64,000 nt of DNA from Flavobacterium sp. IB48. Lineage in GTDB: Bacteria; Bacteroidota; Bacteroidia; Flavobacteriales; Flavobacteriaceae. The DNA lies in assembly GCF_016405855.1 (NCBI RefSeq), contig NZ_JAEFCA010000003.1, positions 492,253-556,252 of the forward strand. The letters run 5' to 3'. The notes below the pieces were generated by a model, which made no database searches, was not told where the DNA came from, and was given only the letters and a program-made list of their open reading frames with translations. The position numbers and the translations under genes are program-made. How positions within the stretch are numbered: the first letter of the stretch is position 1; each line of letters starts with the position of its first letter. Of this stretch, positions 18,593 to 27,238 are shown one piece after another.

Positions 18593-19990
18593 TTAATCTG
18601 GATTTGCCAATATTTTGTACAATTCGGCATTCGACAGATAAAACTGATTCTCTAAACTTATTTGCGACAATTTTGCGCTAACCAAATTGTTTTCTCTTGA
18701 GTTGATTAAGAAAATCGAACTTTCTCCGAATGAAAATAATTTTTCTTCTGAGTTCAGCATTGTCATATAATCTTTTACGAGATTGTCAATTACGACTTTC
18801 TGTTTTCTTAATGATGCAATTTCAGTCTGCTGCGCTTTTACTTTATTTTTAAGTTCTAAGCGCTGTTGATCTATGTCAAACTGCATGTCCTGAATTTTAA
18901 GTTTTGCCATTTTTAAACTCCCACGTTCTTTTCTTAAGAAAATAGGAAAACTGAAATCGATATTAAACTTATAATCGTCGGCGTTGAAATTATTCCAGTA
19001 ATTTGGTTCTGAAATATAGTTGTAACCTACATTAATTTTTGGAAGCAATGAATTGGCTTTTAACTGGCGATTGACCTCCAAAATATTCATTTTGGTTTCT
19101 AGAGACTGAATTTTTGGATGTGAGTCTAACGACTCCACATCTACCATCATAGCATCTGTCTTTAAAGTTTCTTCTATAGTCTGAATTAGATTTTGTTCAG
19201 GTTTTACTAAATCTCCAAGCTCTACAGGAACATTTTCAATCCATAAAAAATTAGCCAGTTTCAATTTTGCTTTTGCTAATTTCAGGTTTCCATTTTCAAC
19301 ATTCAGTTCTCTGTTTCGTACCGTAATTTTGGCTTCAACACTGTCAATTGCGGGTGCATCACCTGCTGCGATCAGCTTTTTAACGCCTTCAAAACGAGTA
19401 CTGGCAAAACCTAAATAATTTTTATACAATTCGGCTTCGTTGTAACTTTTTCTCCATTCAAAATAAGCTTCACTCGCCTGATACAAAACCTCAATTGCTC
19501 TTAGTTTTCGCTGTGCATCACTTAGTTTTACCTGAAGTTTTCCTTCGCGAACATCTGCCATTCTTTGGTTAATAAACATTCCCTGACCTAAAGCAACATT
19601 AATTCCGAGCGAAGTTAAACCTGCTTCTGGCGTTTTGTTCTGCGGGTTATAATATTCCCCGTTCGTATCGTCAAAACCTGCTTTAATCTCAACTCCATAC
19701 CAAGTCGGAATTTTGAAACTGCTGTTTAATAACGAATAATATTCTGTGCCTTTAAATTCTTTCTTATTATAATCTACTTCAAGTTTTGGATCAAATCCGC
19801 CTCGTGCCATCATCAGTTTTGCCTGAGCATTTGTTACTTCAAGATTGGCTTGCTTTACCAAAGGGTGATACTTTTTTACGTAGCCCAAAAACTCAATAAA
19901 AGTAAGTTCCTCTTGATTAAAATTCTGGCTCTGCAGTGTAGAAAAACTTAATAGAAATAAGAAAGAAAACAGTTTTACTAGATTTCTCAT
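18593..19990 (-). CDS. TolC-family outer-membrane efflux/export protein
   Basis: A 465-residue outer-membrane channel protein. The signal peptide (about 1-21) ends near TLQSQNF. The long helical repeats typical of TolC follow, including HPLVKQANLEVTNAQAKLMMARGGFDPKLEVD and a second half with HPKIQSLETKMNILEVNRQLKANSLLPKINVG split across the chain. It should complete a tripartite exporter with the HlyD and ABC proteins encoded immediately upstream. The stop of the HlyD gene and this ATG are 1 nt apart, so translation is probably coupled. An upstream in-frame ATG would add 22 charged residues before the signal peptide and is rejected. Confidence 0.88.
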   Translation of the reverse strand: MRNLVKLFSFLFLLSFSTLQSQNFNQEELTFIEFLGYVKKYHPLVKQANLEVTNAQAKLMMARGGFDPKLEVDYNKKEFKGTEYYSLLNSSFKIPTWYGVEIKAGFDDTNGEYYNPQNKTPEAGLTSLGINVALGQGMFINQRMADVREGKLQVKLSDAQRKLRAIEVLYQASEAYFEWRKSYNEAELYKNYLGFASTRFEGVKKLIAAGDAPAIDSVEAKITVRNRELNVENGNLKLAKAKLKLANFLWIENVPVELGDLVKPEQNLIQTIEETLKTDAMMVDVESLDSHPKIQSLETKMNILEVNRQLKANSLLPKINVGYNYISEPNYWNNFNADDYKFNIDFSFPIFLRKERGSLKMAKLKIQDMQFDIDQQRLELKNKVKAQQTEIASLRKQKVVIDNLVKDYMTMLNSEEKLFSFGESSIFLINSRENNLVSAKLSQISLENQFYLSNAELYKILANPD

Positions 19991-19991
19991 T

Positions 19992-21344
19992 TTACTTTTT
20001 CTCCTTTCCTTTATCTTCTTTTTCTCCTGAATTGTAATAGTTTGGTGGGAAACCATTCAAGTTTCGCCAAATCTCGTACCATACCGAAACGGTTTCTAAC
20101 AACGCTATACTTTGCGCACCAGCACCAATACTTAATTCTTTTGGCCAGTGACGATCTTCTCCATCTGGCGAAACCAGAATTCTGTATTTTCCGTTTGGAC
20201 TAATGAAATTTTCTATAGCTACAACTTTACCCCCGTAAGTTCCATAAGACAACCCAGGCCATCCAGAAAATACAATCCTAGGCCATCCATCAAACCAAAC
20301 ACGAACTTTTGCACCACGATGCACAAGCGGTAAATCGATTGGATCTACATAAGTTTCTACTGCAATATCGTATTTAGCTGGCATGATACTTACAACAGGA
20401 GTTCCTTCTTTAATAGTTTCTCCAAGACCTGCCAATAAAGCACGGTTTACATAACCACTCTGTGGCGCTGTAATATAGTACAAACCATTTCTAAGTCTGT
20501 AGTTGGTATATTGATTCTCTAGTTTGTTAACCTGAGCTTCTGTGTCATACTGTGTACTTAAGGCAGTAAATTTATCACTTCTTGATTTTGATATTTTTTC
20601 AGCATATTCGGCAGTAATTCTGCTAACTTCTACTCTTGCATTAATCAATTCGTTTTTACTGCTCAAAAGTTTATTTTCTTGCGTAATCACATACGCTTCA
20701 GACTCTTGCAGCTTTAATCTTTTCTGCTCGACATCTGTCATTGGTTTTAAACCTTCTTTATTTAAAGCAGTAGAACGATCAAATTGTGTTTTTGCAATTC
20801 TAAGCTGTGTTTTTACTGCAACCAAATCCATACTGTCGCTTTTTATTTTCAGTTGCGACTGACGAATTTTGTTTTGCGCCTGCTGTAATTTCAATTGTTT
20901 TTCTGTATTCAAAGACTGCGCTTGAACATCTAGCGAATTTACTTTGTCACCGTATGATTCTACCGCCATTTTTTTGGCATCTACTTGTTGTTTGGTATTG
21001 TTAACCAAATTAGGATCCAAGTAATCTTCTTTGATCTCCGAAATGTAAAGTATCGTATCTCCTTTCTTTACATAATCTCCTTCTTTTACAAACCATTTTT
21101 CAATACGTCCTGCAATGGCATTATGAACCGTTTGAGGTCTCTGATCTGGTTTTAAAGTTGTTACAGAACCTGTTCCCGAGATGTTTTGTGTCCAAGGCAA
21201 GAAAAGGCATAAGACAGCAAAAATCAAAAATCCGATTATGACTTTGTTTAAAATTTCGTAATGAGGTCTACGAGCAACACTTGTAATCGATTTGTATTTG
21301 CCCGGCGTTATAAGTACGTTGTTATCTTTAGATAGGTTGAGCAT
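19992..21344 (-). CDS. HlyD-family periplasmic adaptor
   Basis: A 450-residue membrane-fusion protein. One transmembrane helix lies near residues 33-52 (IIGFLIFAVLCLFLPW). It is followed by a lipoyl-like half motif (GRIEKWFVKEGDYVKKGDTIL), a long coiled coil (about 95-270) and the second half-lipoyl/beta-barrel region (YYITAPQSGYVNRALLAGLGETIKEG split over the line). It links the inner-membrane ABC protein to the TolC channel. The start lies 2 nt after the ABC gene stop and the stop 1 nt before the TolC start, which indicates one operon. The exported substrate is unknown. Confidence 0.88.
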   Translation of the reverse strand: MLNLSKDNNVLITPGKYKSITSVARRPHYEILNKVIIGFLIFAVLCLFLPWTQNISGTGSVTTLKPDQRPQTVHNAIAGRIEKWFVKEGDYVKKGDTILYISEIKEDYLDPNLVNNTKQQVDAKKMAVESYGDKVNSLDVQAQSLNTEKQLKLQQAQNKIRQSQLKIKSDSMDLVAVKTQLRIAKTQFDRSTALNKEGLKPMTDVEQKRLKLQESEAYVITQENKLLSSKNELINARVEVSRITAEYAEKISKSRSDKFTALSTQYDTEAQVNKLENQYTNYRLRNGLYYITAPQSGYVNRALLAGLGETIKEGTPVVSIMPAKYDIAVETYVDPIDLPLVHRGAKVRVWFDGWPRIVFSGWPGLSYGTYGGKVVAIENFISPNGKYRILVSPDGEDRHWPKELSIGAGAQSIALLETVSVWYEIWRNLNGFPPNYYNSGEKEDKGKEKK

Positions 21345-21346
21345 GA

Positions 21347-23002
21347 TTAAAGCTTTATGTCGTTAATAATTTTTCCGTCATCAATCGTAATCATACGACT
21401 GCATTTGCTTTTCCAAACATCATTTTTAGAAGTCACAATAACAGTCCAGTCGTTTTCTTCAGAAAGTAAAAAATCAACAATTTTACTCGAAGTCAATTCG
21501 TCCATTTTGTCAACTGGATCTTCTAAGAATAAGATATTCGGTTTACCCACAATACTCCTTGCCAAAAGAATCTTTTGAACATCAGAAGCAGAAAGTTCAC
21601 GACCTCCAGGATGAATTTGATTCTCCAACCCGTTTTCGAAAGTTTTAATATATGGCGTAAGACCAACATTATCTAAAGCCCATTTTAAATCATCACTATT
21701 TAGTTCTTCATTTCCAAAAACAATATTCTCGCGAATTGTTCCTGCAAAAAGTGTATCGCCTTGCAAAAATGTCCCCGATTGTGCTCTGTATGTATCTTCA
21801 TTAAGACGATTCATATAATTATCGGTCACATACATGGCACCGCTTTCTGGTTCTAGAACACCCGAAAGCAATCGCAGCAAAGTACTTTTTCCTGCCCCAT
21901 TTGTTCCTGTAAGAATAATTTTTTCGCCTTGAGAAATTTTCAAGTTGATATTCTTAAGTGATTTTTTATTGTGTCCTGGATAATTATAACTCATGCTTTC
22001 GGTCTCAATATTGATTCCTTTTTCTGTTTTATCTGAAGTTTGAGGAATGCATGAAATCTCCATATCAGTCACCTGACCAATTTTTTCAACAGAAGTTAGC
22101 ACGTCGTAGAAAGACTCCAATCCGAAGATGATTTTTTCTACCGAGTTAATTAATAATACAATTACGATTTCAGCTGCTACGAACTGCCCTATGTTCATTT
22201 GGTGGTGAATTACCAGAAAACCACCGATAGATAATAAGGCAGCAGTAACAATTACTTTAAAAATAGTCAGCTGAATATATTGCTTCTTCATTACCTGAAA
22301 GTGCTTTTCACGGTAATTGACGTAGTTGGTTACATAGCCATCATTTCTGTCCAATGCATATTCAAAAGCTCCTTTTCTGCGGAAGCTTTCTCTATTGCGG
22401 GCAATTTCTTGAAGCCATGCTGCAACTTTATATTTAAATTTTGATTCGTTCAAACTTGTCTCAAGACCATCTTTGTACGAAAATTTAAAAATGACATATA
22501 AAATGACAATAAATAAAAGTCCGATTACCATAAAGAAAGAATGGTAAAGAACTAATAGAATAATCCCCAGACCAACCTGAAGGAATGCGGTGCAGAAATC
22601 AAGCAATAATTTTGCAGTGCCTTTCTGTACCATTAAAGTATCAAAAAAACGATTGGCTTTTTCGGGAGCATATTCCGAGTACATTTCTTTAAATTTTATT
22701 AAAGGCATTCTGTACGCAAATTCAAAAGACGAACGCACAAAAATTCGCTGCTGCAGATTCTCTACAATTCGCAGCTGCAAAATCGTAAGAACACCTCCAA
22801 AACCAACGCCCACCGTAACTAGAATTACCAGAACGATCCACGAGACGCTTAGCTGTCCGCTTTGAATAAAATTAATAATAGCTTGGATTCCCAAAGGCAG
22901 AGAAAGATTTACTAACCCTGCAAATGCAGCATAGAAGATAATTTGATATACATCGCGTTTATCGAGCTGCAATAAGTTATAAAAACGTTTAAATGGTGTC
23001 AT
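21347..23002 (-). CDS. ABC exporter (membrane + ATPase domains) with atypical ATPase motifs
   Basis: A 551-residue half transporter with five to six membrane helices (about 15-300) fused to a nucleotide-binding domain (about 330-551). It lacks a C39 peptidase domain. Walker A is intact (TGTNGAGKST). The signature, normally LSGGQ, reads LSASD. The Walker B end reads ILFLEDP, with Glu-Asp in place of the usual Asp-Glu. The switch histidine appears replaced (VIVTSKND). ATP hydrolysis may therefore differ from standard exporters. It is the first gene of a tight ABC-HlyD-TolC operon. The start at 23002 (TPFKRFYNLL) is preferred over an ATG 7 codons upstream. Confidence 0.85.
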   Translation of the reverse strand: MTPFKRFYNLLQLDKRDVYQIIFYAAFAGLVNLSLPLGIQAIINFIQSGQLSVSWIVLVILVTVGVGFGGVLTILQLRIVENLQQRIFVRSSFEFAYRMPLIKFKEMYSEYAPEKANRFFDTLMVQKGTAKLLLDFCTAFLQVGLGIILLVLYHSFFMVIGLLFIVILYVIFKFSYKDGLETSLNESKFKYKVAAWLQEIARNRESFRRKGAFEYALDRNDGYVTNYVNYREKHFQVMKKQYIQLTIFKVIVTAALLSIGGFLVIHHQMNIGQFVAAEIVIVLLINSVEKIIFGLESFYDVLTSVEKIGQVTDMEISCIPQTSDKTEKGINIETESMSYNYPGHNKKSLKNINLKISQGEKIILTGTNGAGKSTLLRLLSGVLEPESGAMYVTDNYMNRLNEDTYRAQSGTFLQGDTLFAGTIRENIVFGNEELNSDDLKWALDNVGLTPYIKTFENGLENQIHPGGRELSASDVQKILLARSIVGKPNILFLEDPVDKMDELTSSKIVDFLLSEENDWTVIVTSKNDVWKSKCSRMITIDDGKIINDIKL

Positions 23003-23104
23003 GAATTTAAAGTATAAATACAAGATTATTACATAGAATAAATATACGGCAAAAACCGCATTAATGGATTAAGATTTTTATCCTAATCCTTAAAAAACAA
23101 GTAT

Positions 23105-23509
23105 TTATGAATTCAATCGAGGAGGTGGTATATCTATTTTCCCATGAAAGCCAAATGAGAAGATTGTATTGTCAATATATTTTTTTCCTTCAAATTCTAT
23201 TAAGAAATAAAAATTAGGCATTAGTGATTCTGATGAAACCAAATATTCCATTAAAGGAATTCCTTTTGACAATTTAGCCGTTTTAGTATCTTTTGTTTTG
23301 TAATCGTCCATTTCTTCTGGAATTCCGTCACATTTAAAGATTTTCTTCAAGAAATTGCAAGTAATGCCTTTTACAGTATAAGTTTCAGCATTATCACTCA
23401 AGATTCTTCCAACACTATTAGAAATGTTTAAACTGCTAATTAGAAAATAGCCGACAAGCAACACCTGAAGGCATTTACATAAAAAGCTATTTTTAATTTT
23501 GTTCAACAT
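23105..23509 (-). CDS. hypothetical protein with N-terminal membrane segment
   Basis: A 134-residue protein I do not recognise. A hydrophobic stretch near residues 12-28 (LQVLLVGYFLISSLNI) may be a signal anchor or uncleaved signal. The remainder is soluble, with two nearby cysteines (CNFLKKIFKC) and a C-terminus ending IDIPPPRLNS. It lies about 100 nt upstream of the ABC operon on the same strand and might be cotranscribed with it. No function can be proposed. Confidence 0.6.
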   Translation of the reverse strand: MLNKIKNSFLCKCLQVLLVGYFLISSLNISNSVGRILSDNAETYTVKGITCNFLKKIFKCDGIPEEMDDYKTKDTKTAKLSKGIPLMEYLVSSESLMPNFYFLIEFEGKKYIDNTIFSFGFHGKIDIPPPRLNS

Positions 23510-23865
23510 AGTCTAAAAAAAGGCTGAAAGTTTACCCAAATCAAATCATTTTGATTCAGGATCCCAGTAATTTAAGGCGTTTATTCTATTTTTTCTGAGC
23601 GCGCAAGTTAGAGCCATTTTTTTTGCAGAACATTAAAATAACATTAGAATTTAGAACCATTCAAAACTTTAGAAATTTATTAACAAGGCATTCTTACAGG
23701 CTATCGGAATTATGTAAAGACTAATTGCAATTCTATAACTCATAATGACTTAAGCAATCTACTTTTGGTAAGCAAAAAAAATTTGACAACATACAATAAA
23801 GAAATATCGAAGTGTTACCTATTAAAGAAACTCCATATATAAACAATTTAATACAGAATCAAGAC
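23510..23865. other. 356-bp gap without a recognisable gene
   Basis: This is the divergent promoter region between the hypothetical gene and the DUF1810 gene. A small inverted repeat, ATCAAATCATTTTGAT, lies near 23541-23556. I see no RNA gene or other structure. A GTG-initiated extension of the DUF1810 gene into this gap is not supported. Confidence 0.5.
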
Positions 23866-24324
23866 ATGATTTACGCAAAGAATGATTTGACCCGATTTCT
23901 AGATGCTCAAAACAAATTGTACTTAACTGCTTTTTCTGAAATTGAAAAAGGTAAAAAAGAAACGCATTGGATGTGGTTTATTTTTCCGCAGATTAAAGGA
24001 CTAGGAAAAAGTACGATTTCAGATTATTATGCTGTAGCAGATTTAAAAGAGGCAACCGAATTCTTAAATCATCCTATTCTGTCTAAACATCTGATTGAAA
24101 TTTCAAAACTTTTATTGACTTTTAATAAAAAATCTGCCGAAGGAATTTTGGGCGATTTAGGCGCCAAAAAACTACATTCTTCTATGAGCTTGTTTGTTTT
24201 GGTCGAAAATGCCCATCCTGTATTTCAGCAAGTTTTAGACACTTTTTTCTTTGGACATCTGGATCAGCTTACTTTAAATTTTACTCAAAACACTAGTGTT
24301 CTGCCAAACACAGTACTTTCTTAA
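23866..24324 (+). CDS. DUF1810 family protein
   Basis: A 152-residue soluble protein that matches the DUF1810 family. The N-terminal DLTRFLDAQ, the segment HWMWFIFPQIKGLGKS and FGHLDQLTLNFT near the C-terminus are visible. DUF1810 proteins are called calpastatin-like in some annotations, but their bacterial function is not established. A GTG 18 codons upstream is in frame, but the ATG at 23866 gives the family N-terminus. It is followed by a strong bidirectional terminator, so it is probably monocistronic. Confidence 0.85.
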   Translation: MIYAKNDLTRFLDAQNKLYLTAFSEIEKGKKETHWMWFIFPQIKGLGKSTISDYYAVADLKEATEFLNHPILSKHLIEISKLLLTFNKKSAEGILGDLGAKKLHSSMSLFVLVENAHPVFQQVLDTFFFGHLDQLTLNFTQNTSVLPNTVLS

Positions 24325-24338
24325 TATTCTTAGGACAA

Positions 24339-24373
24339 AAAAAGGGAATAGGTTTCTATCTATTCCCTTTTTA
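24339..24373. terminator. bidirectional intrinsic terminator after the DUF1810 gene
   Basis: AAAGGGAATAG and CTATTCCCTTT form an 11-bp stem around a short loop, preceded by A residues and followed by T residues. Confidence 0.85.
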
Positions 24374-24478
24374 ATGAATTAAAAAAATCTCTTCAATACT
24401 TTTCTTTTCTAAATTTTCATTCTAAAACAACAAAAACACTTTTAAGGTACTGCATGTGAGCTTGCTTTTCTTCAAAAT

Positions 24479-24524
24479 AATACACAATTATTTTCCATTT
24501 ATAATTATTGTATTTTTGGACTAG
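24479..24524. promoter_or_regulatory. inverted repeat and TGGACTAG site upstream of the MocR gene
   Basis: Imperfect inverted arms lie at 24479-24491 and 24501-24514. They are followed by TGGACTAG (24517-24524), whose complement CTAGTCCA resembles half of the palindrome TACTGGTCCAGTA found at 26440 upstream of yggS. This could be an autoregulatory MocR site; the evidence is similarity only. Confidence 0.3.
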
Positions 24525-24560
24525 CAAATTATCTTCATTTATAAAAAAGAAACAGTCCAC

Positions 24561-25970
24561 ATGCTTCGACCTTGGCCTTTAGAAATTCAGTTAGACAAAA
24601 AATCAGATAAAGCCATTTATCTCCAAATTGCCGATGCTATAATTGAGGCTATCCAAACAGGAAAATTGGTTAGCGGAAATGCTTTGCCAGGAAGCAGACA
24701 ATTGGCTGAATTATTAAAAGTAAACCGAAATACTGTTGTAGAAGCTTTGGATGTTTTAATTGCCGAAGGCTGGCTTGTAACAATTGACCGAAAAGGAACT
24801 TTTGTAACCGAATCACTTTCGCAAATTCATCATTCCACAGAAAATAAAAAAGAGCAAAATATTACAATTGAAGAGCCTAAAAGCTTTTTGGTTTTCGATG
24901 ACGGACTTCCAGACAGCCGTCTTGCTCCAATGAACGATTTGGCAAGAGCGTATCGAGAGTTGTTTAGCCGAAAATCGCGTTGGCAAATTATGGGTTACAG
25001 CAACGAATTGGGAAATTTAGATTTTAGAAAATCAATTGCTCAAATGCTCAATTTTAAGCGTGGCATGAGCATTTCTCATGATCAAATCTGTATTACGCGC
25101 GGAAGCCAAATGGCGATGTACCTTGCCTCTCATTGTATTTTAAAATCGGGCGATTTTGTTTTGGTCGAAAATCCTGGCTACAAACCTGCTTGGGAAGCTT
25201 TCGAAAATGCTGGCGCAACTTTACTTCCGGTAAATGTAGAATCGGACGGATTGGATATCGATCAAGTCGAAAAATATTTGCAGCATAAAAATATAAAAGC
25301 CATTTATGTTACACCACATCATCAGTTTCCAACTACGGTTACTTTGTCTTTAAAAAAGCGTTTAAAACTGATTGAACTTTCGAATCAATATAATTTCACG
25401 ATTATTGAAGATGATTATGATAATGAATTTCATTTTGGCCAAAGACCAATACTTCCGATTTCTAGCTATTCGGGTTTGAAAAACTATATTTATATTGGCA
25501 CTTTCAGTAAAATTGTTGCTCCAGCTTTACGTATAGGATATTTAGCCAGTTCGAATGAAAACATTCAGAAAATTGGAAATCATAGAAAAATAATCGACGT
25601 TCAAGGCGATAATATTATGGAAGAAGCAATTTTAAACCTCATCAATGAAGGCAAAATAAAGCGCCATCTTAAAAAAGCCAATTTGGTTTATAAAAGCAAA
25701 AGAGATTTTTTCGACAGCTTATTAAATCAATATCTTCAACATAAAATCGTTTTTACAAAACCGGAAGGCGGACTTGCTTTTTGGATTGTTCCAAAAGCAG
25801 AAATTAATGTTTTGGAAATTTTCGAAAAACTAAAATCGCAAGGCATTCGAATCATGAGTTCTGATCGATTTAGTTTTGATGAAACCATCAAAGGTTTTCG
25901 TCTGGGTTATGCTTCTCTTTCTGAAAAACAAATGGAAGAAGGAATTAAAGCGCTTTCTAAATTGCTTTAA
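24561..25970 (+). CDS. MocR/GntR-type PLP-dependent transcriptional regulator
   Basis: A 469-residue fusion of a GntR winged helix (about 10-80, with YLQIADAIIEAIQTGKL and LPGSRQLAELLKVNRNTV) and a type I aminotransferase-like domain (about 110-465). The PLP-binding lysine is K317 in GTFSKIVAPALR. Family features ITRGSQMAMYLA and IEDDYDNEF are present. MocR proteins sense pyridoxal phosphate or amines and control nearby genes. The product of the nearby yggS gene binds PLP, and a 13-bp palindrome lies before yggS, so a role in vitamin B6 homeostasis is plausible. No pdxS or pdxT gene is present in the window. Confidence 0.88.
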   Translation: MLRPWPLEIQLDKKSDKAIYLQIADAIIEAIQTGKLVSGNALPGSRQLAELLKVNRNTVVEALDVLIAEGWLVTIDRKGTFVTESLSQIHHSTENKKEQNITIEEPKSFLVFDDGLPDSRLAPMNDLARAYRELFSRKSRWQIMGYSNELGNLDFRKSIAQMLNFKRGMSISHDQICITRGSQMAMYLASHCILKSGDFVLVENPGYKPAWEAFENAGATLLPVNVESDGLDIDQVEKYLQHKNIKAIYVTPHHQFPTTVTLSLKKRLKLIELSNQYNFTIIEDDYDNEFHFGQRPILPISSYSGLKNYIYIGTFSKIVAPALRIGYLASSNENIQKIGNHRKIIDVQGDNIMEEAILNLINEGKIKRHLKKANLVYKSKRDFFDSLLNQYLQHKIVFTKPEGGLAFWIVPKAEINVLEIFEKLKSQGIRIMSSDRFSFDETIKGFRLGYASLSEKQMEEGIKALSKLL

Positions 25971-25977
25971 AAATTAA

Positions 25978-26080
25978 ACGCAGATTTTACGGATTTGCTA
26001 TTGCAAAAACGCGGAAAAAAACTGATTTTAAAATCCGTCGAATCAGCGTTTTCGCGATAGCAAATCTGTTTTATCCGCAT
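25978..26080. repeat. about 100-bp imperfect inverted repeat
   Basis: The left part (ACGCAGATTTTACGGATTTG and GCTATTGCAAAAACGC) is mirrored by the right part (GCGTTTTCGCGATAGCAAAT and ATCCGCAT). It lies between the converging MocR and DUF2024 genes. It could form a long hairpin and serve as a terminator for both, but it lacks the usual T-run. The look is that of a dispersed intergenic repeat. Confidence 0.6.
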
Positions 26081-26084
26081 TCAT

Positions 26085-26348
26085 TTAATTACAATTTTCC
26101 ATTTCAATAATAGAAAAACCATTTTCCCGAACTTGATTTTCTACTTCGATTGGCGCTTTATCAATGTGGCAGAAACGGCATTCTTTAGAAGATAATGTTT
26201 GTCCTTCCTCATCTACACTTTTCAGATATAATTTTCCGTATTCGTACACTTGTTCTGCATCGTTAACATTTTCGTCAACCAAAATATCAAAATGCATAAT
26301 TTTTCCATCTTTGCGGGTTACGTAGGTATCCCAAACTGCTATTTTCAT
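26085..26348 (-). CDS. DUF2024 family protein
   Basis: An 87-residue soluble protein matching DUF2024: KIAVWDTYVTRKDGKIMHFD at the N-terminus, a CRFCH motif that could bind metal or form a disulfide, and an acidic C-terminus. Function is unknown. It is divergent from yggS; the 135-bp gap between them carries the palindrome TACTGGTCCAGTA. Confidence 0.8.
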   Translation of the reverse strand: MKIAVWDTYVTRKDGKIMHFDILVDENVNDAEQVYEYGKLYLKSVDEEGQTLSSKECRFCHIDKAPIEVENQVRENGFSIIEMENCN

Positions 26349-26439
26349 TTTTTATAAGGTGCTAAGTTTTTTTTCTCTATGCAAATTTATTCTGGATTTA
26401 AAAGTTTAAAATCATCCAGTTTTTTCATTTTTTGAAATG

Positions 26440-26452
26440 TACTGGTCCAGTA
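26440..26452. promoter_or_regulatory. 13-bp perfect palindrome between DUF2024 and yggS, candidate MocR operator
   Basis: TACTGGTCCAGTA lies 31 bp before the yggS ATG. CTGGNCC-like half sites are known for some MocR-family regulators such as TauR, so the MocR protein encoded 0.5 kb away is a candidate binder. This is inference from sequence similarity. Confidence 0.5.
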
Positions 26453-26483
26453 TGATTTTATGGTTTAGATTTAATTTTGCAGT

Positions 26484-27215
26484 ATGAAAAACGATATTAT
26501 TTTTAATTTGATTAAAGTGCATCAACGCATTGAAAGTGCTTGCAGAATTGCTGGAAGAAATCCTGAAGATGTTCAGCTTTTATTAGCGACCAAAACTGTT
26601 CCAGCTGAGCAAATACGAATTGCAATCGAGGCTGGCGAGACTTTAATGGGGGAAAATAAAATGCAGGAATTGCGAGATAAAAATGATGTTTTGAAAAGTC
26701 TTCCTGTCGAACGTCATTTTATTGGACATCTTCAAACGAATAAAGTAAAAGATGTTTTGAAATATGTAACTTGTATTCAATCTCTAGACCGAATTAATCT
26801 GGCCGATGAGTTACACAAACAACTTCAAAACCAAAATAGAAAATTGGATGTTTTTGTGCAAGTCAATACTTCCTACGAAGAAAGCAAATTCGGATTGGCG
26901 CCAGAAAATGTTTTGTCTTTCATTAAAAAAATAAAAACATACGAAACTTTAAATATTAAAGGTTTAATGAGTATTGGGCTTTTGGATGTTGAAAAAGAAA
27001 AAATGATTCCGTCTTTACGACTTTTAAGAACCATAAGAGATGAAATATATTCTGAAGGAATTGAAGGTTTACAAGATTTGAAACTTTCTATGGGAATGTC
27101 TCAAGATTTAGAACTCGCCATTGCAGAGGGTTCTAATATGGTGAGAATTGGCACTTCGATCTTTGGAAACCGTTTTTTAGGAAAAGAAATCTGGAACGAA
27201 AACATTGCAGAATAA
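26484..27215 (+). CDS. yggS: YggS/YBL036C-family pyridoxal-phosphate homeostasis protein
   Basis: A 243-residue fold-type III PLP-binding protein. K37 in LLLATKTVPAE is the PLP lysine. GHLQTNKVKDVLKYV, GLMSIG and SMGMSQDLELAIAEGSNMVRIG are strong family signatures. YggS proteins balance PLP and amino-acid pools and have no racemase activity. The gene follows a palindromic site and is 23 nt upstream of an AAA ATPase gene on the same strand, so the two may be cotranscribed. Confidence 0.93.
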   Translation: MKNDIIFNLIKVHQRIESACRIAGRNPEDVQLLLATKTVPAEQIRIAIEAGETLMGENKMQELRDKNDVLKSLPVERHFIGHLQTNKVKDVLKYVTCIQSLDRINLADELHKQLQNQNRKLDVFVQVNTSYEESKFGLAPENVLSFIKKIKTYETLNIKGLMSIGLLDVEKEKMIPSLRLLRTIRDEIYSEGIEGLQDLKLSMGMSQDLELAIAEGSNMVRIGTSIFGNRFLGKEIWNENIAE

Positions 27216-27238
27216 AACTTAATTTTGCAGCAAATTAA

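Noticed and set aside
23053..23067. ACGGCAAAAACCGC as a further copy of the TACGG/CCGTA palindrome
   Set aside because: The gap between half sites is seven instead of four and no -7 box lies at 22 bp.
23812..23865. GTG-initiated extension of the DUF1810 gene
   Set aside because: The added 18 residues are not part of the family and the ATG at 23866 gives the expected N-terminus.
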